DNA of 64,000 nt from Planococcus sp. ISL-110 (GTDB lineage Bacteria; Bacillota; Bacilli; Bacillales_A; Planococcaceae): contig NZ_JAGGPX010000012.1 of assembly GCF_018613575.1 (NCBI RefSeq), positions 149,224 to 213,223 of the forward strand. The letters are read 5' to 3'. The translations under genes and the position numbers were made by a program. Below are positions 15,946-24,754 of the stretch, one piece after another. Below the pieces are notes generated by a model, which had not been told where the DNA came from, ran no database searches, and saw only the letters and a list, made by a program, of their open reading frames with translations. Every line of letters starts with the position of its first letter. The first letter of the stretch is position 1.

Positions 15946-17436
15946 ATGAACAAAGCTTCGAAAGTCTTTTACATCACATTTGCACTGGTTATCTTAACTG
16001 TCGCTTTCGGCGTTATCGCGCCTGAAACTTTTGAAACTGCCACTGGAAGCATCCGTAACTATATCAATACAGCATTCGGCTGGTATTACTTAATGATTAT
16101 GGCCATTCTCCTGATTCTCGTTGCCATCATAATGGTCAGCCCATATGGAAAAATCCGTCTGGGCAAAGACTCGGATCGGCCCGAATTCTCGACATTCAGC
16201 TGGATTTCCATGCTGTTTTCAGCGGGAATGGGGATTGGCCTCGTCTTTTATGGCGCCTCAGAACCCCTATCCCATTTCGCCATTCAATCAGCAACCACTG
16301 AACTTGGGTCTGATGCCGCATTCAAAGAAGCATTGCAGCGTTCTTATTATCACTGGGGCATCCACATTTGGACGATGTATGGAATGGTCGCTTTGTCTTT
16401 AGCCTTTTTCCAATTCCGAAAAGGCGAGCCTGCATTAATTTCATCAACACTGAAACCGATTTTCGGCGACAAGATGAACGGTCCTTTAGGGACGTTTGTT
16501 GACGTGCTTGCTGTTTTTGCTACTGTCTTTGGTGTAGCAACTTCACTTGGCTTTGGCGCTGCTCAAATTAACGGAGGCATTGCCTATTTGTTCGGTGCCC
16601 CCCAGGAATACTGGGTACAGATGCTGATCATCGGCGCCGTGACCATCCTGTTCATCGTTTCCGCATGGTCCGGACTGAATAAAGGAATCAAATACCTGTC
16701 CAATGTCAATATGATTTTGGCAGTCATTTTGCTGGCACTGGTCCTGATATTGGGCCCAACTCTGTTAATCTTGAATATGTTCACCGAAACCTTTGGACAA
16801 TATATCCAAAATTTAATCGGCCTGAGCTTTCAATCTGCTCCGCTGGATGCAGAAAACCGCAGCTGGCTGGATGGCTGGACCATCTTTTACTGGGCATGGT
16901 GGATTTCATGGGCGCCATTTGTCAGTATGTTTATCGCACGGATCTCTAAAGGCCGCACCATCCGTGAATTTCTGGCCGGTGTTGTCCTTGCTCCAACCAT
17001 CTTCGCCGGAATTTGGTACGCCGCTTTTGGCACCACAGCAATCAATTTTCAAAAAAGCGGTTTTGATTTAACTGTTTTCCCTACTGAACAAACATTGTTC
17101 GCGATGTTCAACGAGATGCCTCTCGGCTTCATCATGTCAATCATTGCCATTCTGCTCGTCACTACCTTCTTTATTACATCCGCTGACTCAGCCACTTTCG
17201 TGTTGGGGATGCAGTCAACGCACGGCTCATTGATGCCAAGCAATCAAATTAAGATTCTATGGGGAATTGCCCAGTCGATGGTAGCCGCCATCCTGTTATC
17301 TGTCGGCGGCTTGGCAGCGGTGCAGAACACCATCATCATTGCGGCATTGCCCTTCTCCTTTGTGATCATCCTAATGGTGATTGCTTTGTTCAAAGCGCTG
17401 AACCTGGAATTGCAATTGATGCAAAATAAAAAATAA
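15946..17436 (+). CDS. BCCT-family glycine betaine/choline transporter (OpuD-like)
   Basis: A 496-residue sodium-coupled transporter with about twelve membrane helices, importing betaine-type compatible solutes for osmoprotection. The family signature around residues 303-330 is present ('WTIFYWAWWISWAPFVSMF', then 'ARISKGRTIREF'), as is 'GMGIGLVFYGASEPLSHF' near residue 93. OpuD has W-G-S-E at the latter site; here the residues are FYGASEP. The ATG at 15946 follows CAGGAGG. The long C-terminal regulatory tail of osmosensing members is short here. A terminator follows the gene. Confidence 0.93.
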   Translation: MNKASKVFYITFALVILTVAFGVIAPETFETATGSIRNYINTAFGWYYLMIMAILLILVAIIMVSPYGKIRLGKDSDRPEFSTFSWISMLFSAGMGIGLVFYGASEPLSHFAIQSATTELGSDAAFKEALQRSYYHWGIHIWTMYGMVALSLAFFQFRKGEPALISSTLKPIFGDKMNGPLGTFVDVLAVFATVFGVATSLGFGAAQINGGIAYLFGAPQEYWVQMLIIGAVTILFIVSAWSGLNKGIKYLSNVNMILAVILLALVLILGPTLLILNMFTETFGQYIQNLIGLSFQSAPLDAENRSWLDGWTIFYWAWWISWAPFVSMFIARISKGRTIREFLAGVVLAPTIFAGIWYAAFGTTAINFQKSGFDLTVFPTEQTLFAMFNEMPLGFIMSIIAILLVTTFFITSADSATFVLGMQSTHGSLMPSNQIKILWGIAQSMVAAILLSVGGLAAVQNTIIIAALPFSFVIILMVIALFKALNLELQLMQNKK

Positions 17437-17441
17437 CCAGC

Positions 17442-17477
17442 AGCCGCCTTCAGGAACATTCCTGAAGGCGGCTTTTG
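17442..17477 (+). terminator. Terminator after the BCCT gene
   Basis: GCCGCCTTCAGG/CCTGAAGGCGGC stem, six-base loop, followed by TTTTG. Confidence 0.9.
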
Positions 17478-17482
17478 CTATT

Positions 17483-17507
17483 GATTAAACAGAGAAGGAA
17501 AGGGTAT
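17483..17507 (+). promoter_or_regulatory. Sigma-B-type promoter of the glutamate dehydrogenase gene
   Basis: GATTAA (one mismatch to GTTTAA), 13-base spacer, perfect GGGTAT. It ends 38 bases before the gene start. Confidence 0.6.
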
Positions 17508-17545
17508 AGGATAACTAGACCATATACTTTGGAGGTGTTTCGGAC

Positions 17546-18919
17546 ATGCAGACAGAAACAAAGAAAATTATCCAGGCATCATTGGATGCCTTGCTCGAGA
17601 ATGAATCGTTCCTACCCGACTTGATAGACCGGAAACAGGCTTTTGCTTCACTGAGCGCCATTCTTTCTACACCCGATAAAGTACATAAATCTTTTCTGAG
17701 TGTTCCGCTCGATGACGGAAGTGTGGTGCGAATCCCATCTTACCGTGCACAGCATAACGATGCGATGGGTCCTTACAAAGGCGGGATCCGTTTCCACGAA
17801 AGCGTCAATGAAGACGAAGTCATCAACCTCGCCTTTTTAATGACCTTGAAAAACGCCTTGCACAAAGTCCCGTTTGGCGGCGGCAAGGGTGGAATTGTCA
17901 TCAACCCACGCGAATACTCGGAAAAAGAGCTGAACCTCATTTCCAAAAAGTATGTCCGCTACTTTGCTGATGTCATCGGTCCTGACAAAGACATTCCTGC
18001 ACCAGACATGGGTTCGGGCGAACGCGAAATGGACTGGATGATGGCAGAGTATAAGAGAGTCCATCATGGCACCCCTTACCTGGGAAGCTTTACAGGTAAA
18101 AGTGTTGTGAACGGCGGTTCTCTTGGCAGACGGGAAGCAACTGGCAAAGGGGTCTATTTTACATTCCGTTATCTGCTTCACGATTATGTAAAAGCGAATC
18201 AACAATTGCTTGCCCACAGCGATAATCGTTTCGCCAAGACCACCTTGTCTCTTTACGACCGTCCTTTAAAGATGGCTGTTCAGGGCTTTGGGAACGTTGG
18301 CTCTGTTGCAGCTCTTGAAGCCTATAAATGTCCGCTGATCGATCATAAAATTGTAGCCGTCAGTGACCGCAACGTCACCTTATTCAACGAAGATGGGTTG
18401 GACATTCCTGCATTGATCAAATTCACCAAAACCCACCGCGGAGATTTGCCATCAACAGAAGAACAGCTTCAAAGTGCCGACATTAAAGCCGACATTAAAG
18501 AACGGGATAGCCTCGTGACACTGCCTGTTGATGTCCTGCTTTTGGCAGCGCTGGAAAACCAGATCCATGAAGGCAATATGGAGGGGATCCAGGCGCGGAT
18601 CATCATCGAAGGAGCAAACGCACCAACTACTGCGCAAGCTGATGAATACTTGAATGAACAAGGGGTTGTCATCATCCCTGATATCCTGGCAAATGCCGGA
18701 GGGGTCATCGTCTCTTATTTCGAATGGCTTCAGGGACGTGAGACTCAGTTCCATACAGAAAAAGAAGTCTATCGCCTATTGATCGAAAAAATGCAGGAAA
18801 CGATGGACATGATTCTCCCACAATACTACGGAGATCACTTCGCCCTTCGCCAAAACTGCTTTATCCATTCCGTCATGCGATTATCGACGGTGCTTTACCG
18901 GCAAGGCAGGCTCTACTAA
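17546..18919 (+). CDS. Glu/Leu/Phe/Val dehydrogenase, glutamate dehydrogenase type
   Basis: A 457-residue amino-acid dehydrogenase interconverting glutamate and 2-oxoglutarate with NAD(P). The glutamate-binding lysine in 'GPYKGGIRFHESV' (near residue 78), the 'PFGGGKGGI' loop (from 109) and the Rossmann motif 'VQGFGNVGSVAA' are visible. The length exceeds the usual 415-430 of Bacillus RocG/GudB; extra residues lie around 220-240 before the Rossmann domain. GGAGG precedes the ATG by 10 bases. The upstream promoter resembles a sigma-B site, unusual for this family. Leucine or valine as substrate cannot be excluded. Confidence 0.88.
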   Translation: MQTETKKIIQASLDALLENESFLPDLIDRKQAFASLSAILSTPDKVHKSFLSVPLDDGSVVRIPSYRAQHNDAMGPYKGGIRFHESVNEDEVINLAFLMTLKNALHKVPFGGGKGGIVINPREYSEKELNLISKKYVRYFADVIGPDKDIPAPDMGSGEREMDWMMAEYKRVHHGTPYLGSFTGKSVVNGGSLGRREATGKGVYFTFRYLLHDYVKANQQLLAHSDNRFAKTTLSLYDRPLKMAVQGFGNVGSVAALEAYKCPLIDHKIVAVSDRNVTLFNEDGLDIPALIKFTKTHRGDLPSTEEQLQSADIKADIKERDSLVTLPVDVLLLAALENQIHEGNMEGIQARIIIEGANAPTTAQADEYLNEQGVVIIPDILANAGGVIVSYFEWLQGRETQFHTEKEVYRLLIEKMQETMDMILPQYYGDHFALRQNCFIHSVMRLSTVLYRQGRLY

Positions 18920-18925
18920 AATACA

Positions 18926-18962
18926 GAAACGCACAGCCCCTTTTTACGGGCTGTGCGTTTTT
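18926..18962. terminator. Bidirectional terminator between gdh and catalase genes
   Basis: ACGCACAGCCC/GGGCTGTGCGT stem with AAA and TTTTT flanks, shared by two convergent genes. Confidence 0.9.
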
Positions 18963-19869
18963 ACATCTCAGCTATCCGCCGTTGGTGGGAAATCCTGTAT
19001 GCATCGTGCCGGAAGTTCAGAACCCGGTCTTCCGAACATGCGATGCCTTCCGTCATAAGCGTGGGATCGTACATAATCCCTTCTGCCTCCGGCGCTTCTT
19101 CTGTTATCTCCAAATAGCCAATCGTCAGCTTTTCGCGGTCTTTTGGCCACTCTTTTGTCGGATCATCAGTGGGATCTCCCGACTGTCCTAAAATCACATC
19201 CAGCCGGAACTCCACTGGTGCTCTTGCCACACGATCTTCAATGTCCGCTTCAAAAAAGCCGATGGGCAAGGCAATCGCATCTAGCGGCGATAAGGTCTTT
19301 ACTCCACTTTCTGGTTCCCAAAGATATTTGACAGGTTGCCGCTGTCCTTTTTGATTGATGAAATAAAATGCATGGACCGAGTTGTATTGGCCGGTTGCAA
19401 AACTGGCCGGCGCCTGCATTTTTCGAATATTGGCGATCATCGCGCCGCTTTCCGGATAATCCGCAAGCAAACCTGCCAGTTCGGTTAAACTCGGTTTGCC
19501 TTTCTTAAATGACTTGACGACTCCCAGCATTTCGGTAAAAATTTCAGGCGTTTTAGCAAAGAAAATGGGAGACGTGACTCCTACAATATTGGTGGCTTCC
19601 CCATTTGGCAATTGGAATTGCACCGCCATGCCTTTGACCGGAGACATCGCATCGGCCCATGTCGGATCTGGAGAAAAATGCGAAAAACGCACAAATGCAC
19701 TGCTTTCGCCTTTTTCAAAATGCGGTGCTGCCGTCAATTGGCTGGCAGCACCAGTCGCTGTGAAACGCGCCTTATAGCTTTTCCCTCTCGCATGAGCTCG
19801 CCGGTAACCGGGATGTGTACCAAATATTTCTTCAATCTGATCAATGGCCGTTTCTGCCAATTTGTCCAT
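18961..19869 (-). CDS. Small catalase-fold haem protein (catalase-related peroxidase)
   Basis: A 302-residue member of the mini-catalase group (SrpA-like), far shorter than true catalases of about 480. The distal histidine is H26 in 'RAHARGKSYKARF', 'FVRFSHF' follows, and the proximal haem ligand pattern R287-x-x-x-Y291 is near the C-terminus. It probably decomposes peroxides in the cytosol. The flavodoxin-like and wrapping domains of long catalases are absent. GAGGTGAT precedes the ATG, and a strong sigma-B-like promoter lies directly upstream, fitting general stress control. Confidence 0.88.
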   Translation of the reverse strand: MDKLAETAIDQIEEIFGTHPGYRRAHARGKSYKARFTATGAASQLTAAPHFEKGESSAFVRFSHFSPDPTWADAMSPVKGMAVQFQLPNGEATNIVGVTSPIFFAKTPEIFTEMLGVVKSFKKGKPSLTELAGLLADYPESGAMIANIRKMQAPASFATGQYNSVHAFYFINQKGQRQPVKYLWEPESGVKTLSPLDAIALPIGFFEADIEDRVARAPVEFRLDVILGQSGDPTDDPTKEWPKDREKLTIGYLEITEEAPEAEGIMYDPTLMTEGIACSEDRVLNFRHDAYRISHQRRIAEM

Positions 19870-19892
19870 TTCATCACCTCTTCTTCTGTTTT

Positions 19893-19916
19893 ATACCCCT
19901 TTTTGAAGCCTTTAAC
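19893..19916 (-). promoter_or_regulatory. Sigma-B-type promoter of the mini-catalase gene
   Basis: On the minus strand GTTAAA (one mismatch to GTTTAA), 12-base spacer, then perfect GGGTAT. It ends 23 bases before the ATG. Confidence 0.65.
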
Positions 19917-19919
19917 AGC

Positions 19920-20410
19920 TATATGCTGATCCGCATATAGCTATAGCCACCAGGAGACGGCCGCTGCCAAGCCGAGCTGCCCTGTGAAAAAAACTGCCAT
20001 GAAACTGCTGATTCCGATTGCTGCCTCTGTCCCTGCCATTCCACTCAAAATTGCCGGAACCGCCCGAGGAAAAAGTGTCCATAGCCGGAGCCGGCTGTGT
20101 GCTTAATGTTAAAGTGAGAATTGTCGTAGCCAACAAAACAGAACCACCTTCCAATAGCATCCATAGATCATTGCAGCAATAACATACGCACTCAAAAGGA
20201 AGTTGATAAAAAACACGGCAACAAACTTTGCCATAACGATGACCAATGGACCATTCCCAGCAGCATTTTGATGGTGGTCGTTTTGCCTGAACCATTCAAT
20301 CCGATAAAACCGCAGATTTCTCCTTTCCCGATCTCCAACGAAATATTTTCTACAGCCGAGAACGTCTTGTAACGCCTGAACAGATGGGATAATCGAATAA
20401 CAGGACTCAT
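19920..20410 (-). pseudogene. Decayed ABC transporter (ATPase N-terminus joined to permease remnants)
   Basis: The first 55 residues from the ATG at 20410 are a normal ABC ATPase start, with Walker A 'GLNGSGKTTTIKMLLGM' and a good AAAGGAG site. After that the Q-loop, signature and Walker B parts are missing. The reading continues into permease-like hydrophobic sequence in other frames: 'VMAKFVAVFFINFLLSAYVI', then 'EGGSVLLATTILTLTLST', then 'AAIGISSFMAVFFTGQLGLA'. This indicates a large internal deletion plus at least two frameshifts in what was an ATPase-permease pair. The exact family is not identified. Confidence 0.75.
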
Positions 20411-20578
20411 TTACACTGCTCCTTTACCAAAGGGTCCCTTAATAAAAAACAGAATTTTCAATTATATTATGTACCTGTTCTGCCAAACTAATAAACATTG
20501 AATGGTGCTTGAATATTTATTGATGGAAAGGGAATACAGTAAAAGAATGCGCAACACACAAAAAAGGAGGCAATATCC

Positions 20579-20848
20579 GTGGATTTTAAACACGAAAACA
20601 ACAAGTTCTCGGCTCTGGAGAATTCAGAAGAGTTGGCTTTCCTGAGCTATGAATCAAATGGTGATGTATTGACTGTCGATCATACCGAAGTCTCGCCACA
20701 GTTAGAGGGCCAGGGAATCGGCAAGAAATTAGTGGAGCAGGTTGTCGAATATGCCCGCAGCGAAAATAAAACGATTGACCCCCAATGTCCATTTGCCGAT
20801 GGCGTCATTGAAAAGACTCCTGAATTTCAGGACGTAGTGGCTAAATAA
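20579..20848 (+). CDS. Small GNAT-type N-acetyltransferase (YjdJ-like)
   Basis: An 89-residue single-domain acetyltransferase of the COG2388/YjdJ group. The acetyl-CoA loop 'SPQLEGQGIGKKLVEQVVEYA' segment (residues about 39-59) and the C-terminal cysteine in 'DPQCPFA' are typical. The substrate is unknown. The start is a GTG with AAAAAGGAGG 8 bases upstream. It is monocistronic, ending in a good hairpin terminator. The upstream DNA has no clear promoter. Confidence 0.85.
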   Translation: MDFKHENNKFSALENSEELAFLSYESNGDVLTVDHTEVSPQLEGQGIGKKLVEQVVEYARSENKTIDPQCPFADGVIEKTPEFQDVVAK

Positions 20849-20849
20849 A

Positions 20850-20880
20850 CAAGCATCCGCTTCAGGCGGATGCTTTTTCT
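20850..20880 (+). terminator. Terminator after the small acetyltransferase gene
   Basis: AGCATCCGC/GCGGATGCT stem with a short loop, followed by TTTTT. Confidence 0.9.
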
Positions 20881-20889
20881 TATGACTTT

Positions 20890-20914
20890 GTTTGAGAGCA
20901 TCACCAGCGGGAAC
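20890..20914 (+). promoter_or_regulatory. Sigma-B-like promoter upstream of the erythromycin-esterase-like gene
   Basis: GTTTGA (one mismatch), 13-base spacer, GGGAAC (one mismatch to GGGWAW). It lies 27 bases before the GTG start. Confidence 0.4.
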
Positions 20915-20940
20915 ATGAACAGTAAAAGGGGTTGGACAGT

Positions 20941-22185
20941 GTGAAGACATCACTTGAAGAAGCCGTCAAGTTGCATGCACAGCCATTCAGTTCAGTCGAG
21001 GATTTGACTCCTCTTTTAGAAGCGATCGGGGATGCAAAATTTGTCCTTCTTGGAGAAGCGACACATGGAACATCCGATTTTTATACATGGCGGGCAGCCC
21101 TTACCAAAAAACTGATTCAGGAAAAGGGATTTTCTTTGATTGCCATTGAAGGCGATTGGCCTTCCGCCCAGCGGGTAAATCACTACATTAAAAATTTTTC
21201 TGAGGAAGAGAAACAGCCACGCGAAGTGCTTCAGGCATTTAAGCGTTGGCCTACTTGGATGTGGGCCAATGAAGAAATAGCCGATTTTATCTATTGGCTG
21301 AAAATGCACAATCAGAAAAATCGCGAAAAGGTTGGATTTTATGGCATTGACGTTTACAGCCTCTGGGAATCCTTGGAAGAGATTGTCCGTCGCTTGACAG
21401 AAATCCATCCTTCCGGTGAAGATATTGCATTGGCTAAAAAAACATTGTCCTGCTTTGAGCCATTTAACCGTGTGCCCGAAAACTATTCTGCCACTGCCGC
21501 TGACTACTCAAAAGCCTGCGAGAAAGATGTGTACCGATTACTGGCATCCATCCGTTCAAACAAGGACCTTTACAAAGATTCGTACGAGAGCGATCTGGAT
21601 TTGAAGATCAATGCACTGGTCGCAAAAAATGCAGAAGACTATTATCGTGCTCTAACGAAAAGCGATGAAATTTCTTGGAACATCCGCGATGAACATATGG
21701 CGGAAGCCATCAACGAAGTGTGTGATCATCACGGCAGACAAGCTAAAATCATCGTCTGGGAACATAATACCCATATCGGTGCTGCCAATGCCACCGATAT
21801 GAAAAATGAAGGCATGACTAACGTAGGTCAGATTCTGCGTGAACAAAATTGCGCGGAGGATGTTTATGCCGTCGGCTTTGGAACCCATTCAGGAACTGTC
21901 ATTGCGGCGCATTCTTGGGAAGAGCCCTATGAAAAAATGAAGATCCCGCCTGCCAAGCCGTATACGTGGGAGGATCTTCTGCATCAGGCCGACGCATCCG
22001 ATAAATTTCTACTGTTCCACCCGCAGAATTTCACTCTATTCGATCGCTGGGTCGGTCATCGCGCAATCGGTGTGGTCTATAACCCTGAGTTTGAATCCTA
22101 TGGCAATTACGTCCATTCCAAAATGTCACAGCGATATGATGCTTTTATTTTTATTGACCGCACCCATGCGCTGTCCCCTCTTTAA
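20941..22185 (+). CDS. Erythromycin esterase-like protein
   Basis: A 414-residue member of the erythromycin esterase (PF05139) superfamily. Motifs seen are 'LLGEATHGTSDFYTWR' near residue 40 with the conserved E and H, 'IAIEGDWPS' near 73, and 'VWEHNTHIG' near 270 carrying the second histidine. True macrolide esterases are one branch; most members have no known substrate, so antibiotic resistance should not be assumed. The GTG at 20941 has AAGGGG 9 bases upstream, while a TTG at 20932 overlaps that site. A sigma-B-like promoter precedes it. Confidence 0.87.
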   Translation: MKTSLEEAVKLHAQPFSSVEDLTPLLEAIGDAKFVLLGEATHGTSDFYTWRAALTKKLIQEKGFSLIAIEGDWPSAQRVNHYIKNFSEEEKQPREVLQAFKRWPTWMWANEEIADFIYWLKMHNQKNREKVGFYGIDVYSLWESLEEIVRRLTEIHPSGEDIALAKKTLSCFEPFNRVPENYSATAADYSKACEKDVYRLLASIRSNKDLYKDSYESDLDLKINALVAKNAEDYYRALTKSDEISWNIRDEHMAEAINEVCDHHGRQAKIIVWEHNTHIGAANATDMKNEGMTNVGQILREQNCAEDVYAVGFGTHSGTVIAAHSWEEPYEKMKIPPAKPYTWEDLLHQADASDKFLLFHPQNFTLFDRWVGHRAIGVVYNPEFESYGNYVHSKMSQRYDAFIFIDRTHALSPL

Positions 22186-22326
22186 ACCAAAAGCCGATTT
22201 TTTTGAGCATTTATACATGCTCTCCAAATTTCGAATGTTATGATTACAGAAGACTTGCTTGGTGTAAACTAATTTCATTGAGCCTGAGTTAAAAAGTGAT
22301 TATCCACCAAAGGAGCTGTACTAACA

Positions 22327-23262
22327 ATGACGGAAAAGACACAACTTGGAAAAACCGGCTTATACATCAACCCGATCGGCCTTGGCATAAACGCTGTAGG
22401 TGGACACAATCTCTACCCAGATTTAAATGAAGACACCGGCAAAGAATTGGTTCACGCTGGCATCGATAATGGACTGAATTTCATAGATACCGCTTATGCC
22501 TACGGGTATGGCCGTTCAGAGGAATTACTGGGCGAAGTGCTGCAGGAATCCGGTGCGCGCCAGGAAATGGTGGTTGCAACCAAAGGGGCTCAACGTCGTC
22601 AAGGGGATGAGCACCTTACCGACAACTCTCCTGCGTTTTTAAAGCAGTCGGTGGAAGACAGCCTAAAACGACTTCAGACCGATTATATCGACTTGTTCTA
22701 TATCCATTTTCCAGATGAAGAAACACCGAAAGCTGAAGCCGTCGGCGCTTTGCAGCGCTTGAAAGAAGAAGGCAAAATCCGTTCCATTGGCGTTTCTAAT
22801 TTTTCCATGGAGCAGCTGAAGGACGCTAATAAAGATGGTTATGTCGATGTTTTCCAAGGCGAATATAATCTGCTGAAGCGTCAGGCGGAAGAAGATTATT
22901 TCCCTTACGTAAAAGAACACGGAATCTCCTACGTTCCTTATTTTCCGTTTGCTGCAGGCTTGCTTGCGGGTCAATACGATAAAAACAAAACCTTCAATGA
23001 CTTGCGGACGAACATGCCCCATCTGCAAGGACAAGAGTTCGAACACAATTTAGAGAAGGTTCGGAAGCTGAACGCACTGGCAGAAGCAAAAGGTGCTGAC
23101 ACAGCAAATGTGGTGCTGGCCTGGTACTTGGCACGGCCTGAAATCGATGGAGTGATTCCCGGAGCCAAACGCGCAGATCAGGTGTTGTCAAACTTGAGCG
23201 CATTGGACGTTCAGTTGAGCACTCAGGAAATTCTGGAAATCGGCTCTATTTTTAAAGACTGA
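22327..23262 (+). CDS. Aldo/keto reductase (YhdN/IolS group)
   Basis: A 311-residue TIM-barrel NADPH-dependent reductase of aldehydes and ketones. The catalytic tetrad D54, Y59, K86 and H127 is present ('DTAYAYG', 'ATKGAQ', 'IHFPD'). It resembles Bacillus YhdN and IolS, which belong to stress or inositol functions; the substrate is unknown. AAAGGAG precedes the ATG by about 9 bases. It is monocistronic. The 3' end faces the gene at 23305 across a shared terminator. Confidence 0.9.
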   Translation: MTEKTQLGKTGLYINPIGLGINAVGGHNLYPDLNEDTGKELVHAGIDNGLNFIDTAYAYGYGRSEELLGEVLQESGARQEMVVATKGAQRRQGDEHLTDNSPAFLKQSVEDSLKRLQTDYIDLFYIHFPDEETPKAEAVGALQRLKEEGKIRSIGVSNFSMEQLKDANKDGYVDVFQGEYNLLKRQAEEDYFPYVKEHGISYVPYFPFAAGLLAGQYDKNKTFNDLRTNMPHLQGQEFEHNLEKVRKLNALAEAKGADTANVVLAWYLARPEIDGVIPGAKRADQVLSNLSALDVQLSTQEILEIGSIFKD

Positions 23263-23267
23263 CACAA

Positions 23268-23300
23268 ATAAAAGGCGGCCCACAAGGGGCCGCCTTTTAT
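23268..23300. terminator. Bidirectional terminator at 23.3 kb
   Basis: AAAAGGCGGCCC/GGGGCCGCCTTTT stem serving the convergent aldo/keto reductase gene and its neighbour. Confidence 0.9.
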
Positions 23301-23304
23301 CATT

Positions 23305-23982
23305 TTATCTGAATTCGCCATCCGTAATGTTATACAGATAACTCCAGTTGTCCGCTTTGTAGAGCTCATGGAAAGAAAGGCGGTCTCCTGTACCTAGGAG
23401 CACTTCTTCTCCAACAATCGCTACTACCATTGCCGTCCCTGTATTATCCAGGTTCAAGTAAACATCTCCGATAGAAGGACGGATTGCATTCCTCTCACGC
23501 AATACTTCTTCTAGTTGAGCATCTTGTTCCCGCTGTTCAGCCGAAACCTTGGATTTGTCCAAGTATACGATATCATTGCTGCCCGCTTCTTCTCCAGGTA
23601 TCATAACAAAAAATTCTTTTGCTTTCACTGTGTTTTGGCGGGTAGTGATGACATTCTTGCCTTCAACTGATTCGACTTTCTCGAACTCATTCAATGAATA
23701 ATGATCCATGTAATCAGGATCCGGTTTAGTGATCAGGATATAGCCGCCTTCTTCTGCTAGCCGGTCTTCGCGCAAGGTATATCGCGCTCCAAAGAATAGG
23801 AAAGAATCCATTTGCTTCGGTTTGTAAAACGTAACTTCATCAGCCTTGCTCGCGACTTGCTCCATGTCTTTGACCCGGAACATCAGCACCGACTTTTTAG
23901 CTAATGGTTTTACAGAATACACCTTATGCAATTCATTTTGGTAATAGACGAATTGTCCTTTTCGTACTTGCAATAATTTCAT
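23305..23982 (-). CDS. Conserved hypothetical protein, SH3/KOW-like start
   Basis: A 225-residue soluble protein that I do not recognise by name. The first 20 residues ('RKGQFVYYQNELHKVYSV') resemble the beta-barrel start of KOW or EF-P-like domains. The middle alternates short strands, with a charged helix around residues 147-166, and the C-terminus ('SIGDVYLNLDNTGTAMVVAI') looks like a second small barrel. There is no signal peptide or membrane helix. GGAGGG lies 6 bases before the ATG. It stands alone between two shared terminators. Confidence 0.8.
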   Translation of the reverse strand: MKLLQVRKGQFVYYQNELHKVYSVKPLAKKSVLMFRVKDMEQVASKADEVTFYKPKQMDSFLFFGARYTLREDRLAEEGGYILITKPDPDYMDHYSLNEFEKVESVEGKNVITTRQNTVKAKEFFVMIPGEEAGSNDIVYLDKSKVSAEQREQDAQLEEVLRERNAIRPSIGDVYLNLDNTGTAMVVAIVGEEVLLGTGDRLSFHELYKADNWSYLYNITDGEFR

Positions 23983-24110
23983 AATTTACCCTCCGATACT
24001 GTCATTGCCATGACTTCATTCTAGAGGAAAAATGGTTAGAAGTCCATGCAAGTACTCGAATTGTTTGGTATGCTACTATCACAAAACTATTAATGGCGGA
24101 GGTGCCTTGA

Positions 24111-24407
24111 ATGGACATTGAAAATCGGGATGAATTTATCATCAAAAAGTACCAACAGGAAGAACAAGTCATGGTCCAGCTGTTTGTACAATGGTGCACG
24201 AACCACCAGCTGAATCCGGCTGAACTTTATCAGCGTGCGTACCCAGGACAACTGCAAAGCCCTGTGCTGACTGCCGCAATCGATCAGACCGATACAGAAG
24301 AGCTGGAAATAGGCCATGAAACCTTATTGGACGTCCTGCAGATGTTTGGGAATTACGATCTGGCTTTTGTCGTTTCTGAAGAAATTGAAAAACTCCCTAA
24401 AAAGTAA
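24111..24407 (+). CDS. Conserved hypothetical small acidic protein
   Basis: A 98-residue, mostly helical, acidic protein without cysteine clusters, signal peptide or membrane segment. It contains 'VQLFVQWCTNHQLNPAELY' (residues 23-41) and ends 'FVVSEEIEKLPKK'. No known domain was recognised. GGAGG precedes the ATG by 10 bases. The pattern of hydrophobic residues suggests a compact helical bundle. It is convergent with the charged small protein at 24436, sharing a terminator. Confidence 0.75.
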   Translation: MDIENRDEFIIKKYQQEEQVMVQLFVQWCTNHQLNPAELYQRAYPGQLQSPVLTAAIDQTDTEELEIGHETLLDVLQMFGNYDLAFVVSEEIEKLPKK

Positions 24408-24444
24408 AAGATCCAGTGCGAAGGCACTCGATCTTTTACTTTTT
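24398..24444. terminator. Bidirectional terminator at 24.4 kb
   Basis: Stem AAAAGTAAAAGATC/GATCTTTTACTTTT. It overlaps the stop regions of both convergent genes. Confidence 0.85.
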
Positions 24445-24642
24445 GCGTTTCCGCAGTTCTTTGGCTTTGTTTTCAATATAGCTGGTGCGCAGATTTTCAT
24501 AGCGATTGGATGCTACGTTGCTGTAAATTTTATCGAACTTCGACTCAGCTTTGACCATTTCAGCTTCTGTCTCTTCAACCTCTTCTGTTTCTACAGGTTC
24601 TGGACGCTCTGCCAGCTGTTCTTCTTTTTTCTCTTCCCCCAT
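24436..24642 (-). CDS. Small charge-segregated hypothetical protein
   Basis: A 68-residue protein with a Glu-rich first half (residues 2-30) and a basic tail ending 'AKELRKRKK'. Such composition suggests a disordered or RNA/ribosome-associated polypeptide, but no family is recognised. The ATG at 24642 has AAGGAG 9 bases upstream; a TTG two codons earlier is too close to that site. The coding assignment rests on the RBS, the terminator and the absence of a competing frame. Confidence 0.65.
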   Translation of the reverse strand: MGEEKKEEQLAERPEPVETEEVEETEAEMVKAESKFDKIYSNVASNRYENLRTSYIENKAKELRKRKK

Positions 24643-24754
24643 TGTCAACCACTCCTTTTTCGAAATCCTTTTAATTGAAAGTTTCCCTTCATTGCATTTC
24701 CATAAACAAGGAAAACGGTCTTTTTGAACGAGTAGACGGCCTTGTTCTTTTCCT

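Noticed and set aside
20192-20410. Functional small ABC protein of 72 residues
   Set aside because: Only Walker A is left; the tail is out-of-frame permease sequence. It is annotated as a pseudogene instead.
22202-22222. Terminator after the erythromycin-esterase-like gene
   Set aside because: GAGCAT/ATGCTC arms pair, but no T run follows on the plus strand.
24050-24110. Sigma-B promoter for the small acidic protein
   Set aside because: TGGTAT is present but no -35 like GTTTAA lies 12-14 bases upstream.
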